64,000 bases of DNA from Cherax quadricarinatus (lineage: Eukaryota > Arthropoda > Malacostraca > Decapoda > Parastacidae). The notes beneath the pieces are model-generated. The model had not been told where the DNA came from and searched no databases. It saw nothing but the letters and a program-made list of their open reading frames with translations. The stretch is taken from assembly GCF_038502225.1 (NCBI RefSeq), contig NC_091323.1, forward strand, positions 25,800,237 through 25,864,236, given 5' to 3'. Made by a program: the position numbers and the translations under genes. Below are positions 47,471 to 58,939 of the stretch, one piece after another; within the stretch, counting starts at the first letter, position 1; each line of letters starts with the position of its first letter.

Positions 47471-47479
47471 AAGAAATTG

Positions 47480-47820
47480 AGGTGTGTGTGGGAGAAGTGA
47501 AGGACCTGGAGATGTGAGAATGAAGTGGAGGGTTTGTGGTACTGGTGAGTGTCCAGTGGTATGGTGGAGTGTGATAGTTGTTTATGTTAGTATTATGGTG
47601 GAGTGGTGGTGGTGGTGGAATAATTGGTGACACTGTGGCGTCTGAATGTGGGTGAAATGTCGTCGTTAGTAAAAGTGATAAATAGACGGGGTCAGTGTTG
47701 AAGGCTTTTAATTGACTGACTTCTTGAGAAGACAGTAGACAAGGATACTTCTGAGTGGTGTGCATTGGAAAAAATAAGAAAAACTCAGAATTAAACCCAA
47801 TGATATTCCTGATGGAATAC
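47480..47820. other. Unassigned sequence upstream of the RTE element
   Basis: It contains no match to the 1144-1423 leader part, so the RTE copy starts at about 47822. Confidence 0.4.
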
Positions 47821-47821
47821 A

Positions 47822-50800
47822 TGGGGAAGTGGAAAAGAATCTTTCCTCCGTAAGCCATGCGTGTCGTATGAGGCGACTAAAATGCCGGGAGCAATGGGCT
47901 AGTAACCCCTTCTCCTGTATACAATTACTAAAAAAGAGAAGAAGAAAAACTTTATAAAACTGGGTTGCTTAAATGTGCGTGGATGTAGTGCGGATGACAA
48001 GAAACAGATGAGTGCTGATGTTATGAATGAAAAGAAGTTGGATGTCCTGGCCCTAAGCGAAACAAAGCTGAAGGGGGTAGGAGAGTTTCAGTGGGGGGAA
48101 ATAAATGGGATTAAATCTGGAGTATCTGAGAGAGTTAGAGCAAAGGAAGGGGTAGCAGTAATGTTAAATGATCAGTTATGGAAGGAGAAAAGAGAATATG
48201 AATGTGTAAATTCAAGAATTATGTGGATTAAAGTAAAGGTTGGATGCGAGAAGTGGGTCATAATAAGCGTGTATGCACCTGGAGAAGAGAGGAATGCAGA
48301 GGAGAGAGAGAGATTTTGGGAGATGTTAAGTGAATGTATAGGAGCCTTTGAACCAAGTGAGAGAGTAATTGTGGTAGGGGACTTGAATGCTAAAGTAGGA
48401 GAAACTTTTAGAGAGGGTGTGGTAGGTAAGTTTGGGGTGCCAGGTGTAAATGATAATGGGAGCCCTTTGATTGAACTTTGTATAGAAAGGGGTTTAGTTA
48501 TAGGTAATACATATTTTAAGAAAAAGAGGATAAATAAGTATACACGATATGATGTAGGGCGAAATGACAGTAGTTTGTTGGATTATGTATTGGTAGATAA
48601 AAGACTGTTGAGTAGACTTCAGGATGTACATGTTTATAGAGGGGCCACAGATATATCAGATCACTTTCTAGTTGTAGCTACACTGAGAGTAAAAGGTAGA
48701 TGGGATACAAGGAGAATAGAAGCATCAGGGAAGAGAGAGGTGAAGGTTTATAAACTAAAAGAGGAGGCAGTTAGGGTAAGATATAAACAGCTATTGGAGG
48801 ATAGATGGGCTAATGAGAGCATAGGCAATGGGGTCGAAGAGGTATGGGGTAGGTTTAAAAATGTAGTGTTAGAGTGTTCAGCAGAAGTTTGTGGTTACAG
48901 GAAAGTGGGTGCAGGAGGGAAGAGGAGCGATTGGTGGAATGATGATGTAAAGAGAGTAGTAAGGGAGAAAAAGTTAGCATATGAGAAGTTTTTACAAAGT
49001 AGAAGTGATGCAAGGAGGGAAGAGTATATGGAGAAAAAGAGAGAGGTTAAGAGAGTGGTGAAGCAATGTAAAAAGAGAGCAAATGAGAGAGTGGGTGAGA
49101 TGTTATCAACAAATTTTGTTGAAAATAAGAAAAAGTTTTGGAGTGAGATTAACAAGTTAAGAAAGCCTAGAGAACAAATTGATTTGTCAGTTAAAAATAG
49201 GAGAGGAGAGTTATTAAATGGAGAGTTAGAGGTATTGGGAAGATGGAAGGAATATTTTGAGGAATTGTTAAATGTTGATGAAGATAGGGAAGCTGTGATT
49301 TCGTGTATAGGGCAAGGAGGAATAACATCTTGTAGGAGTGAGGAAGAGCCAGTTGTGAGTGTGGGGGAAGTTCGTGAGGCAGTAGGTAAAATGAAAGGGG
49401 GTAAGGCAGCCGGGATTGATGGGATAAAGATAGAAATGTTAAAAGCAGGTGGGGATATAGTTTTGGAGTGGTTGGTGCAATTATTTAATAAATGTATGGA
49501 AGAGGGTAAGGTACCTAGGGATTGGCAGAGAGCATGCATAGTTCCTTTGTATAAAGGCAAAGGGGATAAAAGAGAGTGCAAAAATTATAGGGGGATAAGT
49601 CTGTTGAGTGTACCTGGTAAAGTGTATGGTAGAGTTATAATTGAAAGAATTAAGAGTAAGACGGAGAATAGGATAGCAGATGAACAAGGAGGCTTTAGGA
49701 AAGGTAGGGGGTGTGTGGACCAGGTGTTTACAGTGAAACATATAAGTGAACAGTATTTAGATAAGGCTAAAGAGGTCTTTGTGGCATTTATGGATTTGGA
49801 AAAGGCGTATGACAGGGTGGATAGGGGGGCAATGTGGCAGATGTTGCAAGTGTATGGTGTAGGAGGTAGGTTACTGAAAGCAGTGAAGAGTTTTTACGAG
49901 GATAGTGAGGCTCAAGTTAGAGTATGTAGGAAAGAGGGAAATTTTTTCCCAGTAAAAGTAGGCCTTAGACAAGGATGTGTGATGTCACCGTGGTTGTTTA
50001 ATATATTTATAGATGGGGTTGTAAGAGAAGTAAATGCGAGGGTCTTGGCAAGAGGCGTGGAGTTAAAAGATAAAGAATCACACACAAAGTGGGAGTTGTC
50101 ACAGCTGCTCTTTGCTGATGACACTGTGCTCTTGGGAGATTCTGAAGAGAAGTTGCAGAGATTGGTGGATGAATTTGGTAGGGTGTGCAAAAGAAGAAAA
50201 TTAAAGGTGAATACAGGAAAGAGTAAGGTTATGAGGATAACAAAAAGATTAGGTGATGAAAGATTGAATATCAGATTGGAGGGAGAGAGTATGGAGGAGG
50301 TGAACGTATTCAGATATTTGGGAGTGGACGTGTCAGCGGATGGGTCTATGAAAGATGAGGTGAATCATAGAATTGATGAGGGAAAAAGAGTGAGTGGTGC
50401 ACTTAGGAGTCTGTGGAGACAAAGAACTTTGTCCTTGGAGGCAAAAAGGGGAATGTATGAGAGTATAGTTTTACCAACGCTCTTATATGGGTGTGAAGCG
50501 TGGGTGATGAATGTTGCAGCGAGGAGAAGGCTGGAGGCAGTGGAGATGTCATGTCTGAGGGCAATGTGTGGTGTGAATATAATGAAGAGAATTCGTAGTT
50601 TGGAAGTTAGGAGGAGGTGCGGGATTACCAAAACTGTTGTCCAGAGGGCTGAGGAAGGGTTGTTGAGGTGGTTCGGACATGTAGAGAGAATGGAGCGAAA
50701 CAGAATGACTTCAAGAGTGTATCAGTCTGTAGTGGAAGGAAGGCGGGGTAGGGGTCGGCCTAGGAAGGGTTGGAGGGAGGGGGTAAAGGAGGTTTTGTGT

Positions 50801-51127
50801 GCGAGGGGCTTGGACTTCCAGCAGGCATGCGTGAGCGTGTTTGATAGGAGTGAATGGAGACAAATGGTTTTTAATACTTGACGTGCTGTTGGAGTGTGAG
50901 CAAAGTAACATTTATGAAGGGATTCAGGGAAACCGGCAGGCCGGACTTGAGTTCTGGAGATGGGAAGTACAGTGCCTGCACTCTGAAGGAGGGGTGTTAA
51001 TGTTGCAGTTTAAAAGCTGTAGTGTAAAGCACCCTTCTGGCAAGACAGTGATGGAGTGAATGATGGTGAAAGTTTTTCTTTTTCGGGCCACCCTGCCTTG
51101 GTGGGAATCGGCCGGTGTGATAATAAA
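47822..51127 (+). mobile_element. RTE-clade non-LTR retrotransposon, near full length
   Basis: A ~150 bp leader (47822-47970) is shared with the short element at 1424-1560. It is followed by one long ORF (endonuclease plus reverse transcriptase) and a ~245 bp 3' UTR containing GGGCCACCCTGCCTTGGTGG, which can form a CCACC/GGTGG hairpin, and then CGGCCGGTGTGATAATAA. The tail is a short TGATAATAA-like end, not a long poly(A), as is usual for RTE elements. Two other 3' ends lie at 1562-1613 and 1658-1946. The intact ORF means a recent insertion. Confidence 0.8.
47975..50881 (+). CDS. RTE endonuclease / reverse transcriptase ORF
   Basis: It would nick genomic DNA and copy element RNA by target-primed reverse transcription. 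Numbering from the GTG at 47975: the APE-type endonuclease covers about residues 1-240 with ALSETK (E29), GDLNAKVG (135-142), DYVLVD and SDHFLV (228-233); the N-terminal LNVR motif lies at codons 47969-47980, partly before the GTG. The reverse transcriptase covers about 465-745, with GKAAGIDGI, VPLYKGKGD (523-531), NYRGISLL, FMDLEKAYDRV (605-615), GLRQGCVMSP (663-672) and the catalytic FADD (713-716). A C-terminal region follows with LLYGCEAW, WFGHVERM and GRGRPRKGWREG. No stop or frameshift is present. No ATG lies in frame before codon 12 (48008); the frame is open from 47906, and starting at 48008 would lose LNVR. So the start is unresolved: a lost ATG, a non-ATG start or an upstream fusion. 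Family assignment is from motifs. Confidence 0.85.
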   Translation: MRGCSADDKKQMSADVMNEKKLDVLALSETKLKGVGEFQWGEINGIKSGVSERVRAKEGVAVMLNDQLWKEKREYECVNSRIMWIKVKVGCEKWVIISVYAPGEERNAEERERFWEMLSECIGAFEPSERVIVVGDLNAKVGETFREGVVGKFGVPGVNDNGSPLIELCIERGLVIGNTYFKKKRINKYTRYDVGRNDSSLLDYVLVDKRLLSRLQDVHVYRGATDISDHFLVVATLRVKGRWDTRRIEASGKREVKVYKLKEEAVRVRYKQLLEDRWANESIGNGVEEVWGRFKNVVLECSAEVCGYRKVGAGGKRSDWWNDDVKRVVREKKLAYEKFLQSRSDARREEYMEKKREVKRVVKQCKKRANERVGEMLSTNFVENKKKFWSEINKLRKPREQIDLSVKNRRGELLNGELEVLGRWKEYFEELLNVDEDREAVISCIGQGGITSCRSEEEPVVSVGEVREAVGKMKGGKAAGIDGIKIEMLKAGGDIVLEWLVQLFNKCMEEGKVPRDWQRACIVPLYKGKGDKRECKNYRGISLLSVPGKVYGRVIIERIKSKTENRIADEQGGFRKGRGCVDQVFTVKHISEQYLDKAKEVFVAFMDLEKAYDRVDRGAMWQMLQVYGVGGRLLKAVKSFYEDSEAQVRVCRKEGNFFPVKVGLRQGCVMSPWLFNIFIDGVVREVNARVLARGVELKDKESHTKWELSQLLFADDTVLLGDSEEKLQRLVDEFGRVCKRRKLKVNTGKSKVMRITKRLGDERLNIRLEGESMEEVNVFRYLGVDVSADGSMKDEVNHRIDEGKRVSGALRSLWRQRTLSLEAKRGMYESIVLPTLLYGCEAWVMNVAARRRLEAVEMSCLRAMCGVNIMKRIRSLEVRRRCGITKTVVQRAEEGLLRWFGHVERMERNRMTSRVYQSVVEGRRGRGRPRKGWREGVKEVLCARGLDFQQACVSVFDRSEWRQMVFNT

Positions 51128-52945
51128 GTCTGCCAGTGACAATCACAATGAATATACGTTACACTAAGCTGAAGTATAGCGAATAACTAAAAACTGTGTT
51201 TGTGAGTGAGTTTGAATTAACCGTAATAAACAGCAGTCAATCTTTTTGAAAGATTTATTGTCAAGTCGAATAATACAAGACAGCCACTCTCGCCACTACA
51301 TTATTCTGTCTTAATGAGAATCTGAACCATGGCACATACTGTAGACTTTGAAAAAATAAAAAGTTAAAATACCGTGGCTGGAATAAATCACCAAAAACCA
51401 ATGACTACAGTGACCCGATATTGGTCCACGAAGGAGCGAAACGTCGTCATATGGTTCTTATCTTCAGTGTGGAAGATTAGCACGAGCACCAGCTGCGACC
51501 CATTGCAACTTGCACAGATCTCATTTCAGCTTCATAACTCTTGACCCATTGTCATCTTTGAATAAGAAATAACCGTAATAAACAGTCGTCACAATAAAAC
51601 CCGTGACTGCAAATATGACAAAAATACCACAGTGAAAACTAACTGGAGAGAAATGCGTGAGCGCTTACATATGGTTCACACTGTACATATCTTGAATTTG
51701 AAAATAATATTCAAAGATGTACATTTTATATGTTCCTAAATGAAGTTAAATTCCCAGAGACCCGACTTTGAAGACTGGAATTATTTTAATTTATTTAGAG
51801 AAGCAATTAGTCATACGTAACGGACTCGGTCCAATCAAACGTATTGCACAGCTAACACCAGTGTAACGACCAGCAAACATCTTTCTTGTCAAACCTTTAA
51901 CAAGAATATTAAAATACCAAAGAAACTAAAAAGATCCTTTAGCAAGCAATGTAGCCTGGTTCTGTATTTCAATGAGTTTATTAAAACACGCTTAGGGTAC
52001 GTAGTATTTATGTAGTTTTGACCAAGCAACAACACTTTAACAACGGTGACAAAATCCATTGCATCTTCCTCACGTGTAGACTTACACAAAACTGTTTCGA
52101 ATGGTTCTTATTCCTGTAATATTTTCTTTCCAGTTTAAGAGGTTTGGTCTAAGATCAGGTAGCAGGGGTGATGATCCCCGTAACCATTAACAGACGGATT
52201 TACGTGGGTAACGCTGAATAATCTTCAACATCCTCCCCCCCCCTCCTTACAATTTCAGGGGGCATGAACAAACTAAAACAGTAATGTTATATTCAGTAGA
52301 GCAAACGTTCACTGCAATGTTCCAACATTCTCGTCCTACTCGTGCGTACATAATGTAATTCATTTATGCACTTTGTTAATAAAATCCTGTGAAATATTCT
52401 GTATGATTGTGCTGTTGTTTTTTTAAAAAGCAAAAATGAACAATGATCCGAGTTGAAGCTTGCATGATTACTGCTGCAGCCCATCCCGAGGGCGTCCTCG
52501 ATAGAAAATATGCCTATTATACTGTTTGTACGTCAGTGTGCAAAAACGCAGAAAAATGATGAACTCGATATTCAGCAGCAGTTACCCTGGCAGCGCTCTC
52601 TCCATAATATGGATGTGCATGTCATCTGACACGGCACCCCTACCATACAGCAGTCTGCAATTTTGCCAGATGACGGTACTGTATGTGTAATAAGTTCAGA
52701 GATACTGCAATACTGTTCATGGACGCCGTCACTAAACAAAAAGTTGTTTGGGTATTTATAATTAAGTTGGGTATTGGAATGCAGTGTTTTAACACAAATT
52801 ATGACAACATCTGACCTCTACTGTCCAAGGGATAAATTAAAATTTGGCTTAATATTAATGAAGATTAATTCTAAAATCTTATACTTCTGCCTGTAATAAG
52901 TTAAAATTTATATTGTGATGTTGGTTCTTCACGAGTTGAAAAAGA
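51128..52945. other. Mostly unassigned; small repeat fragments
   Basis: GCGAAACGTCGTC near 51438 and AGCAGGGGTGATGATCCCCG near 52162 are fragments of dispersed repeats also seen at 44045 and 37450. No gene recognised; the short frames have no motif. Confidence 0.45.
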
Positions 52946-52949
52946 GAGT

Positions 52950-53317
52950 CGAATTTCTCTGTGCACATCATATTCATCTCTCGTGTTTGATGATACGGGT
53001 GTTGGAATTCCGCCCTGTCTGGCCAACATAAATTATATCTTCAAATTGTCTGTTTTCTAAACCACTCATCACATAAATTATAACACACTCTTTGCATGGA
53101 ATTTGATATACACTTGGCCTGTCTAATTATGTTGCCTGCTTATTTTTTTTTTAGAAAAACTATTCAAGAGTTTGTTTGGATAGCAGAAAATGATTTTAGA
53201 CACGGTGTTGAGTTTCTCAACAGTTCCTTTATGAAAAGTTATGCAGATTTGTGAACTCGTGTATTCTGTGGGTGAAGTTCGGCATGAGAAGCGATAGTAA
53301 CAGCAGAGTGAATTCAT
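52950..53317 (-). pseudogene. Penelope-like element, GIY-YIG end relic
   Basis: On the minus strand the text reads ICITFHKGTVEKLNTVSKII, then FCYPNKLLNSFSKKK (ahead of the endonuclease), then after a frameshift VYQIPCKECVIIYV, and finally IIYVGQTGRNSNTRIIKHER. This order matches the C-terminal GIY-YIG nuclease of Penelope-like retroelements (usual form GVYxIPCxxCxxxYIGxTgRxLxxRixEH). An extra ~35 bp interrupts the nuclease and frames shift at least twice. No reverse transcriptase is found beside it. Confidence 0.6.
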
Positions 53318-53519
53318 TAAACTTTTTTCTTTGATCGTATGATATGCAGAACAGAATACAGAAAGTAATCTAGAGTAATATATTATGTATATATAAGTAA
53401 GATTTTAAAGTCTTTCATTAAAAGTTTCCTGTGTGCCCAATGGTGTGTTTATGTTCCTTGATGCAACTTGGTAACGAGAGAAGCCTCACTCTTGTTCACC
53501 CAATTCCCCACTAAAACGA

Positions 53520-53985
53520 AAAAGGTGTGAGTGTATTCGAAAGAGAAATTATCACACCCTCAATACGAGACCTAAATGGGAGAAAATGGGATGGGAGAAG
53601 AAAGGAAAAGGCCAACAGAGCCAGGGCAAGGGGAGAATAAATGAATGGGCAAAGGAAAAGCATGTTAGTGGAGGAAGGGCAAAAAAGAGCTGGGGAAGGA
53701 AATAGAAGTTGGGATAAGGAAAGAAAGGAACAGAGAAGACAAAAAGAGGAGCTAAGGGAAGAATAGAGATGGGGAAATATAAGCAGCGGGGAATGGCAAG
53801 ACAGCAATTGAGAGAAGGGAAGAAAGGCGCTGAGGGGATAGTAGAAAAGAAGTGGAGAAAAGTATAGAGGAGCTGGGAGGAAGGAGGAAAGGAGAAGAGA
53901 AAGATAAAAGAGAAGAAAGAGTATAGGGACGAAAGTAGGAGGTAAAAAAAAGGGTAAAGAGCGTGTTCTATTTGTGTGTGGGTGG
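53520..53985. repeat. Purine-rich tract
   Basis: The plus strand is mostly A/G (GGGAAG, GAAAGG, GGAGAA). The minus frame is low complexity. Confidence 0.8.
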
Positions 53986-54039
53986 GAGAGAGGACATGAA
54001 TAACAAACTAATACTATAAAAATAGCCTGTTTCCGGTGG

Positions 54040-54575
54040 CCGACACCGTCTCCGACACCCACACTGTCCCACAACACCCACACCTGTCCCACAACACCTA
54101 CACTGTCCTATACCCGTCCCACAACATCTACACTGTCCCACACCTGTCTGACAACCCTCACACTGTCCCACACCTGTCCCGCAACAACCACACTGTTCCA
54201 CACTAGTCTGACAACACCCACACTATCCCACACCTTTCTGACAACACCCACACTATCCCACACCTTTCTGACAACACCCACACTATCCCACACCTGTCTG
54301 ACGACACCCACACTAACCCACACCTGTCTGACAACACCCACACTATCCCACACCTGTCTGACAACACCCACACTAACCCACATCTGTCTGACAACACTCA
54401 CACTATCCCACACCTGTCTGACAACACCCACACTGCCCCACATCTGTCTGACAACACCCATACTGTCGCACACTTGTCTGACAACACCCATACTGTCACT
54501 CACCTGTCTGACGACACCCATACTGTCACTCACCTGTCTGACGACACCCATACTGTCACTCACCTGTCTGACGAC
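54040..54575. repeat. 30 bp minisatellite array
   Basis: About 18 units with core CTGTCTGACAACACCCACAC and spacer TATCCCACAC. Variants are CATACTGTCACTCAC and TAACCCACAC. Minus frames (VVRQVWDSVG) are artefacts. Confidence 0.9.
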
Positions 54576-54579
54576 ACGC

Positions 54580-55900
54580 GCATTATTATATTCGTGCTTC
54601 ATGCTTAAAGGGAAACTGGAAAAATCACAAATCACAATGACTTAAGTGTGCCATAAAGCACTGCACAGTACACCTGCGGTGTGCTTAATTAACTGAATTA
54701 TATGCAACAGGTGTACAATATTTCCATAACATTCAAATTATGTCACATTTACATTCCAATTATGTCATCTGAAAATAACTGCAAAAACAGGTGTTGGTAA
54801 GAAAAGTTTCTCACTTTGTGTATCCTAGGAAAGTATTCCTGCACATTTACACTTTCATCGATCTATTTCCGTGAAGTCTTGTATACTTACTTGACTATTT
54901 TCAAACCAATGCCATGAAACTTGGGTGTGGAGCCATAATGCAAGAGTTCCTTCCGTACCTCCCCTCCCTCCTTACCTGCTGAGGGAGGTTGAGATCTCCC
55001 CTCACACCTACACTCAGCTAAGAGAAGAATTCCATACCCTTACACATAGATGGAGAGGCAGGGGAAAAGGGTCTTTTATACCTACACACAGCTGAGAGAG
55101 CAAGGTTTTTTTTTCCGCCGTGCACAAAGCTGGAGAACTTATTATTCCCTCATCCCCCTACACAGCTGGGTAGGCTGAGATCCCTACCCCTACACACAGC
55201 ACGGGGAGGAAGGGAGCCCTCTTTCTTCCACCCACGTCCCACCCTTAAACAACAATGGTAGTAAAACTTATTATTAGATGTTAGAGGTCTGCGTGAGGCA
55301 GAGGCAGAGGGCGGAGCTGATCACCCTCCCTCCCCCTCCCTAAAACCACCTACCATCAACACAACCACCACAACTACAACTACCACCCGGGTCAGTATGA
55401 AGGGCATCCACACCCACTAAAAATTTAAAATGAGCACAGATTATAGAACGTAGGCAGACCCTCTTAGAACATACAAACACCGTAACAGACTGAGGAATAA
55501 TATTAAATAATATGTCATTTGGAGAACACTATAAAGTGTATGGAGCAAAGGCTGCATACACTTTATAAGGTGGATAATAATAACTTTCAAAACAACAGAA
55601 ATACCGTCAATGATGATATTATTCAAGACACTTGTGATTTCTCGTCTAGAAAACTGTTCTGTGCCCCAAGCTCTGTTCAAGGCAAAAGAGAATCAAAACT
55701 GGAAAATATAGAGATTGTTTAGTGCCCGCATCGAGTCAGCATATCATTTAAATTACTAGGAACTCTTGCAAATTCTTGGAATGTATTCTCTGGAGAAAAG
55801 TAGCGATATCTGTTAATATAATATGAAAGATATTGACAAACCAGGTTTCAAATCAACACACTAACCCACAATAACTTACTGGAGAGAGAGATATGGGAGG
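54580..55900. other. Unassigned; degenerate repeats and a palindrome
   Basis: About 54990-55215 loosely repeats CCTACACACAGCTG-like units. A 13 bp palindrome, TATAAAGTGTATG at 55530-55542 and CATACACTTTATA at 55555-55567, lies within. No gene seen. Confidence 0.5.
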
Positions 55901-55914
55901 AAGTGTAAAATAAA

Positions 55915-56150
55915 TTCATTGACAAGCCGGAGTATCACAAGCACCAGAGAGTAGTGTCAACATCTATGGTGCAAGTCTTCAGCCTGCTTCCGGCAGGAAT
56001 GCATGTAAGACGTCTTTGAGAGAAAACTAGATCACGACCTCCGCTAAGTGCCAGATGAAATAGGCTGTGATGGCTATGTGGGCCAGCGGGATGCTGACAG
56101 CAACAGCCTGGTTGAACAGATACTTAAGGAAGCTTGGCAAAAAGTAACGG
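55915..56150 (+). repeat. LINE 3' fragment
   Basis: Broken frames give GCDGYVGQRDADSNSLVEQ near 56065, preceded by LPAGMHVRR-like text. The same family, reversed, is at 27955-28110. Confidence 0.45.
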
Positions 56151-56800
56151 TAGGAGGATAGAAAAGCCTTGAAATCATTCAAAAGTATATCACAGGAATA
56201 CTCGTGTAAATATAGAGCACACTTTCACCCTCACGACCACCCGCTAAACAATCATCACCATATCATCCTCCCATCACCACTACCACTCCCAGAGTAATAT
56301 GGAGGACACTCCCAGTTCTCGCGACCACCAATTCAAACGACACCACCACCTCCCAAGTTAATATGAAACATTTCCCCAACCAACTTTACTGCCAACCACC
56401 TACCGTGTATAATTTTTCTTGGCCCCATTCTGGGATGATGGAGATATCTTCCTAAAAATGAAATTTCTCCCATGTATGGAATAGGTTATCCTCAGAGATG
56501 GTAATTCCCAGGTTATAGTAATTCCAGTTATGCTGAAAGGAAACCTTTGAAGCTTCCGTAGCTAACGAACTCATGCTGGAATACTTAACGATATCCTCAT
56601 TGCTCATCTGAAGCTTTCCAGCTCAAGTTGACAGATTTCAACCCACTGTATGAGTCCCATCCCATGTGATGGAATATGACACGGAAACATAGTTTTTGTT
56701 CCCACTGTGTAATTATCATATGAATTAGGGTAGACGCACACTGCTGATGTATCTAAATATGTTAAAAAGAAAACCATCGCCTCTCAGTTCCGTAAGATAA
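56150..56800. other. Unassigned; ACC-rich patches
   Basis: Short CAC/ACC-rich patches at about 56225-56400; otherwise nothing recognised. Confidence 0.45.
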
Positions 56801-56814
56801 ACACATCCATTCCA

Positions 56815-56925
56815 TCTACCGCCACCAACACCACAACCACTACCACCATTATCATCACAACCACTAAAACCACCACAACCACTACCACCACCATAACCAC
56901 TACCAGCAGAGTAATTACAAAGGAC
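56815..56925. repeat. (ACC)n-like degenerate repeat
   Basis: CCACCAACACCACAACCACT-type text, an outlier of the large array that follows. Confidence 0.75.
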
Positions 56926-57061
56926 AAACACCCCACCATCATATACCTCACACACATTAATCACGATATTCGTCATGTAATATTAAAAATACCAGTCTGT
57001 GTGAGAGATACGATCAATGATAACACTATACCAGCAATAATGTTCCTTCCTCTCCACTTCC

Positions 57062-58918
57062 ACCACCACCACCCCACTCCCACCACAACCACACTCACAC
57101 CACCACCCCACTCCCACCACAACCACACTCACACCACCACAACCACACTCCCACCACAACCACACTCCCACCACAACCACACTCACACCACCACAACCAC
57201 ACTCCCACCACAACCACACTCACACCACCACCCCACTCCCACCACAACCACACTCACACCACCACCCCACTCCCACCACAACCACACTCACACCACCACC
57301 CCACTCCCACCACAACCACACTCACACCACCACCCCACTCCCACCACAACCACACTCACACCACCACCCCACTCCCACCACAACCACACTCACACCACCA
57401 CCCCACTCCCACCACAACCACACTCACACCACCACCCCACTCCCACCACAACCACACTCACACCACCACCCCACTCCCACCACCACCCCACTACCACCAC
57501 CACCCCACTCCCACCACAACCACACTCCCACTACAACCCCACTCCCACCACACCACACTCACACCACCATCCCACTACACACTACCCCACTCCCACCACC
57601 ACCCCACTCCCACTCACACCACCATCCCACTCCCACCACAACCACACTCACTGCCACCACCCCACTCCCACCACAACCACACTCACACACCACCCCACTC
57701 ACCACAACCACACTCACACCACCACCCCACTCCCACCACAACCACACTCACACCACCACCCCACTCCCACCACAACCACTCACACACCACCCCACTCCCA
57801 CCAACCACACTCACACCACCACTCCCACTACCCCCACCCCAATCCACACTCACACCACCACCCCACTCCCACCACAACCACACTCACACTACCACCCCAC
57901 TCCCACCACAACCACACTCACCCACCACCCCACTCCCACCACAACCACACTCACACCACCACACTCCCACCGCAACCACACTCACACCACACTCCCACTC
58001 ACCACCACAACCACACTCACACCACCACTACCCCACACCCACCACCACCACTCCCACCCACTACCACACCCACTACCCACCACAACCACACTCACACCAC
58101 CACCCCACTCCCACCACCGCCCCACACCCACCACCACCACTGCCCCACTCCCACCACCACCACCACCACTCCCACTACAATGCCCTTCCACCATCACCAC
58201 TACCCAATCTACCACTACCCCACTCCCATCATCACCACCCCACTCCCACCACCACCAACCCACTCCCACCACCACAACCTCACTCCCACCACCCCACACC
58301 CACAACCCCACAAACACCACCACCACCCCACACCCACACCAACCCCCCACCCACCACAACCACAATCCCACTCCCACCACCAATCCACTCCCACCCACAC
58401 TACCCCACTCCCACCACCATCAACCCACTCCCACTACCCCCACCCCAATCCCACCACCACCAACCCACTCCCACCACCACTACCAATCCCACTACCACCC
58501 CACTCCCACTACCCAATCCCACTACCACTACCCCACTCCCATTACCACCACCACACTCCCACCACCACAACCCCACTCCCACCACCACCACCCCACTCCC
58601 ACCACCACTACCCCACCCCCACCACCACCCCACTACCACACCCACTACACTACTCCCACCACAACTCCCACTACCCCACTCCCACCACCGCCCCACACCC
58701 ACCACCACCACTGCCCCACTCCCACCACCACCACCCCAATCCCACCACTGCCCCACTCCCACCACTACCACCCCTCTCCCACCACCACCACCTCCGCACT
58801 CCCACCACCACCACCCCACTCCCACCACCACTACCCCACTCCAACCACCGCCCCACACCCACCACAACCACTGCCCCACTCCCACCACCACCCCACTCCC
58901 ACCACCACACTCCGCTCC
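57062..58918. repeat. 34 bp CCA-rich minisatellite array
   Basis: Units of 34 bp with core CACTCCCACCACAACCACAC and spacer TCACACCACCACCC; the exact period is seen at 57268 and 57302. It is regular to about 57480 and then increasingly scrambled into CCACCACCCC, CACTACC and CCCCACTCCC blocks. The minus strand is G-rich (GGTGG, GGGAGTGGGG). Both strands give long artefactual frames. Confidence 0.95.
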
Positions 58919-58939
58919 AATCTCCACTATCTTTATACC

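Noticed and set aside
48895..50911. Several minus frames over the RTE element
   Set aside because: Shadows of the plus-strand ORF, which carries all the motifs.
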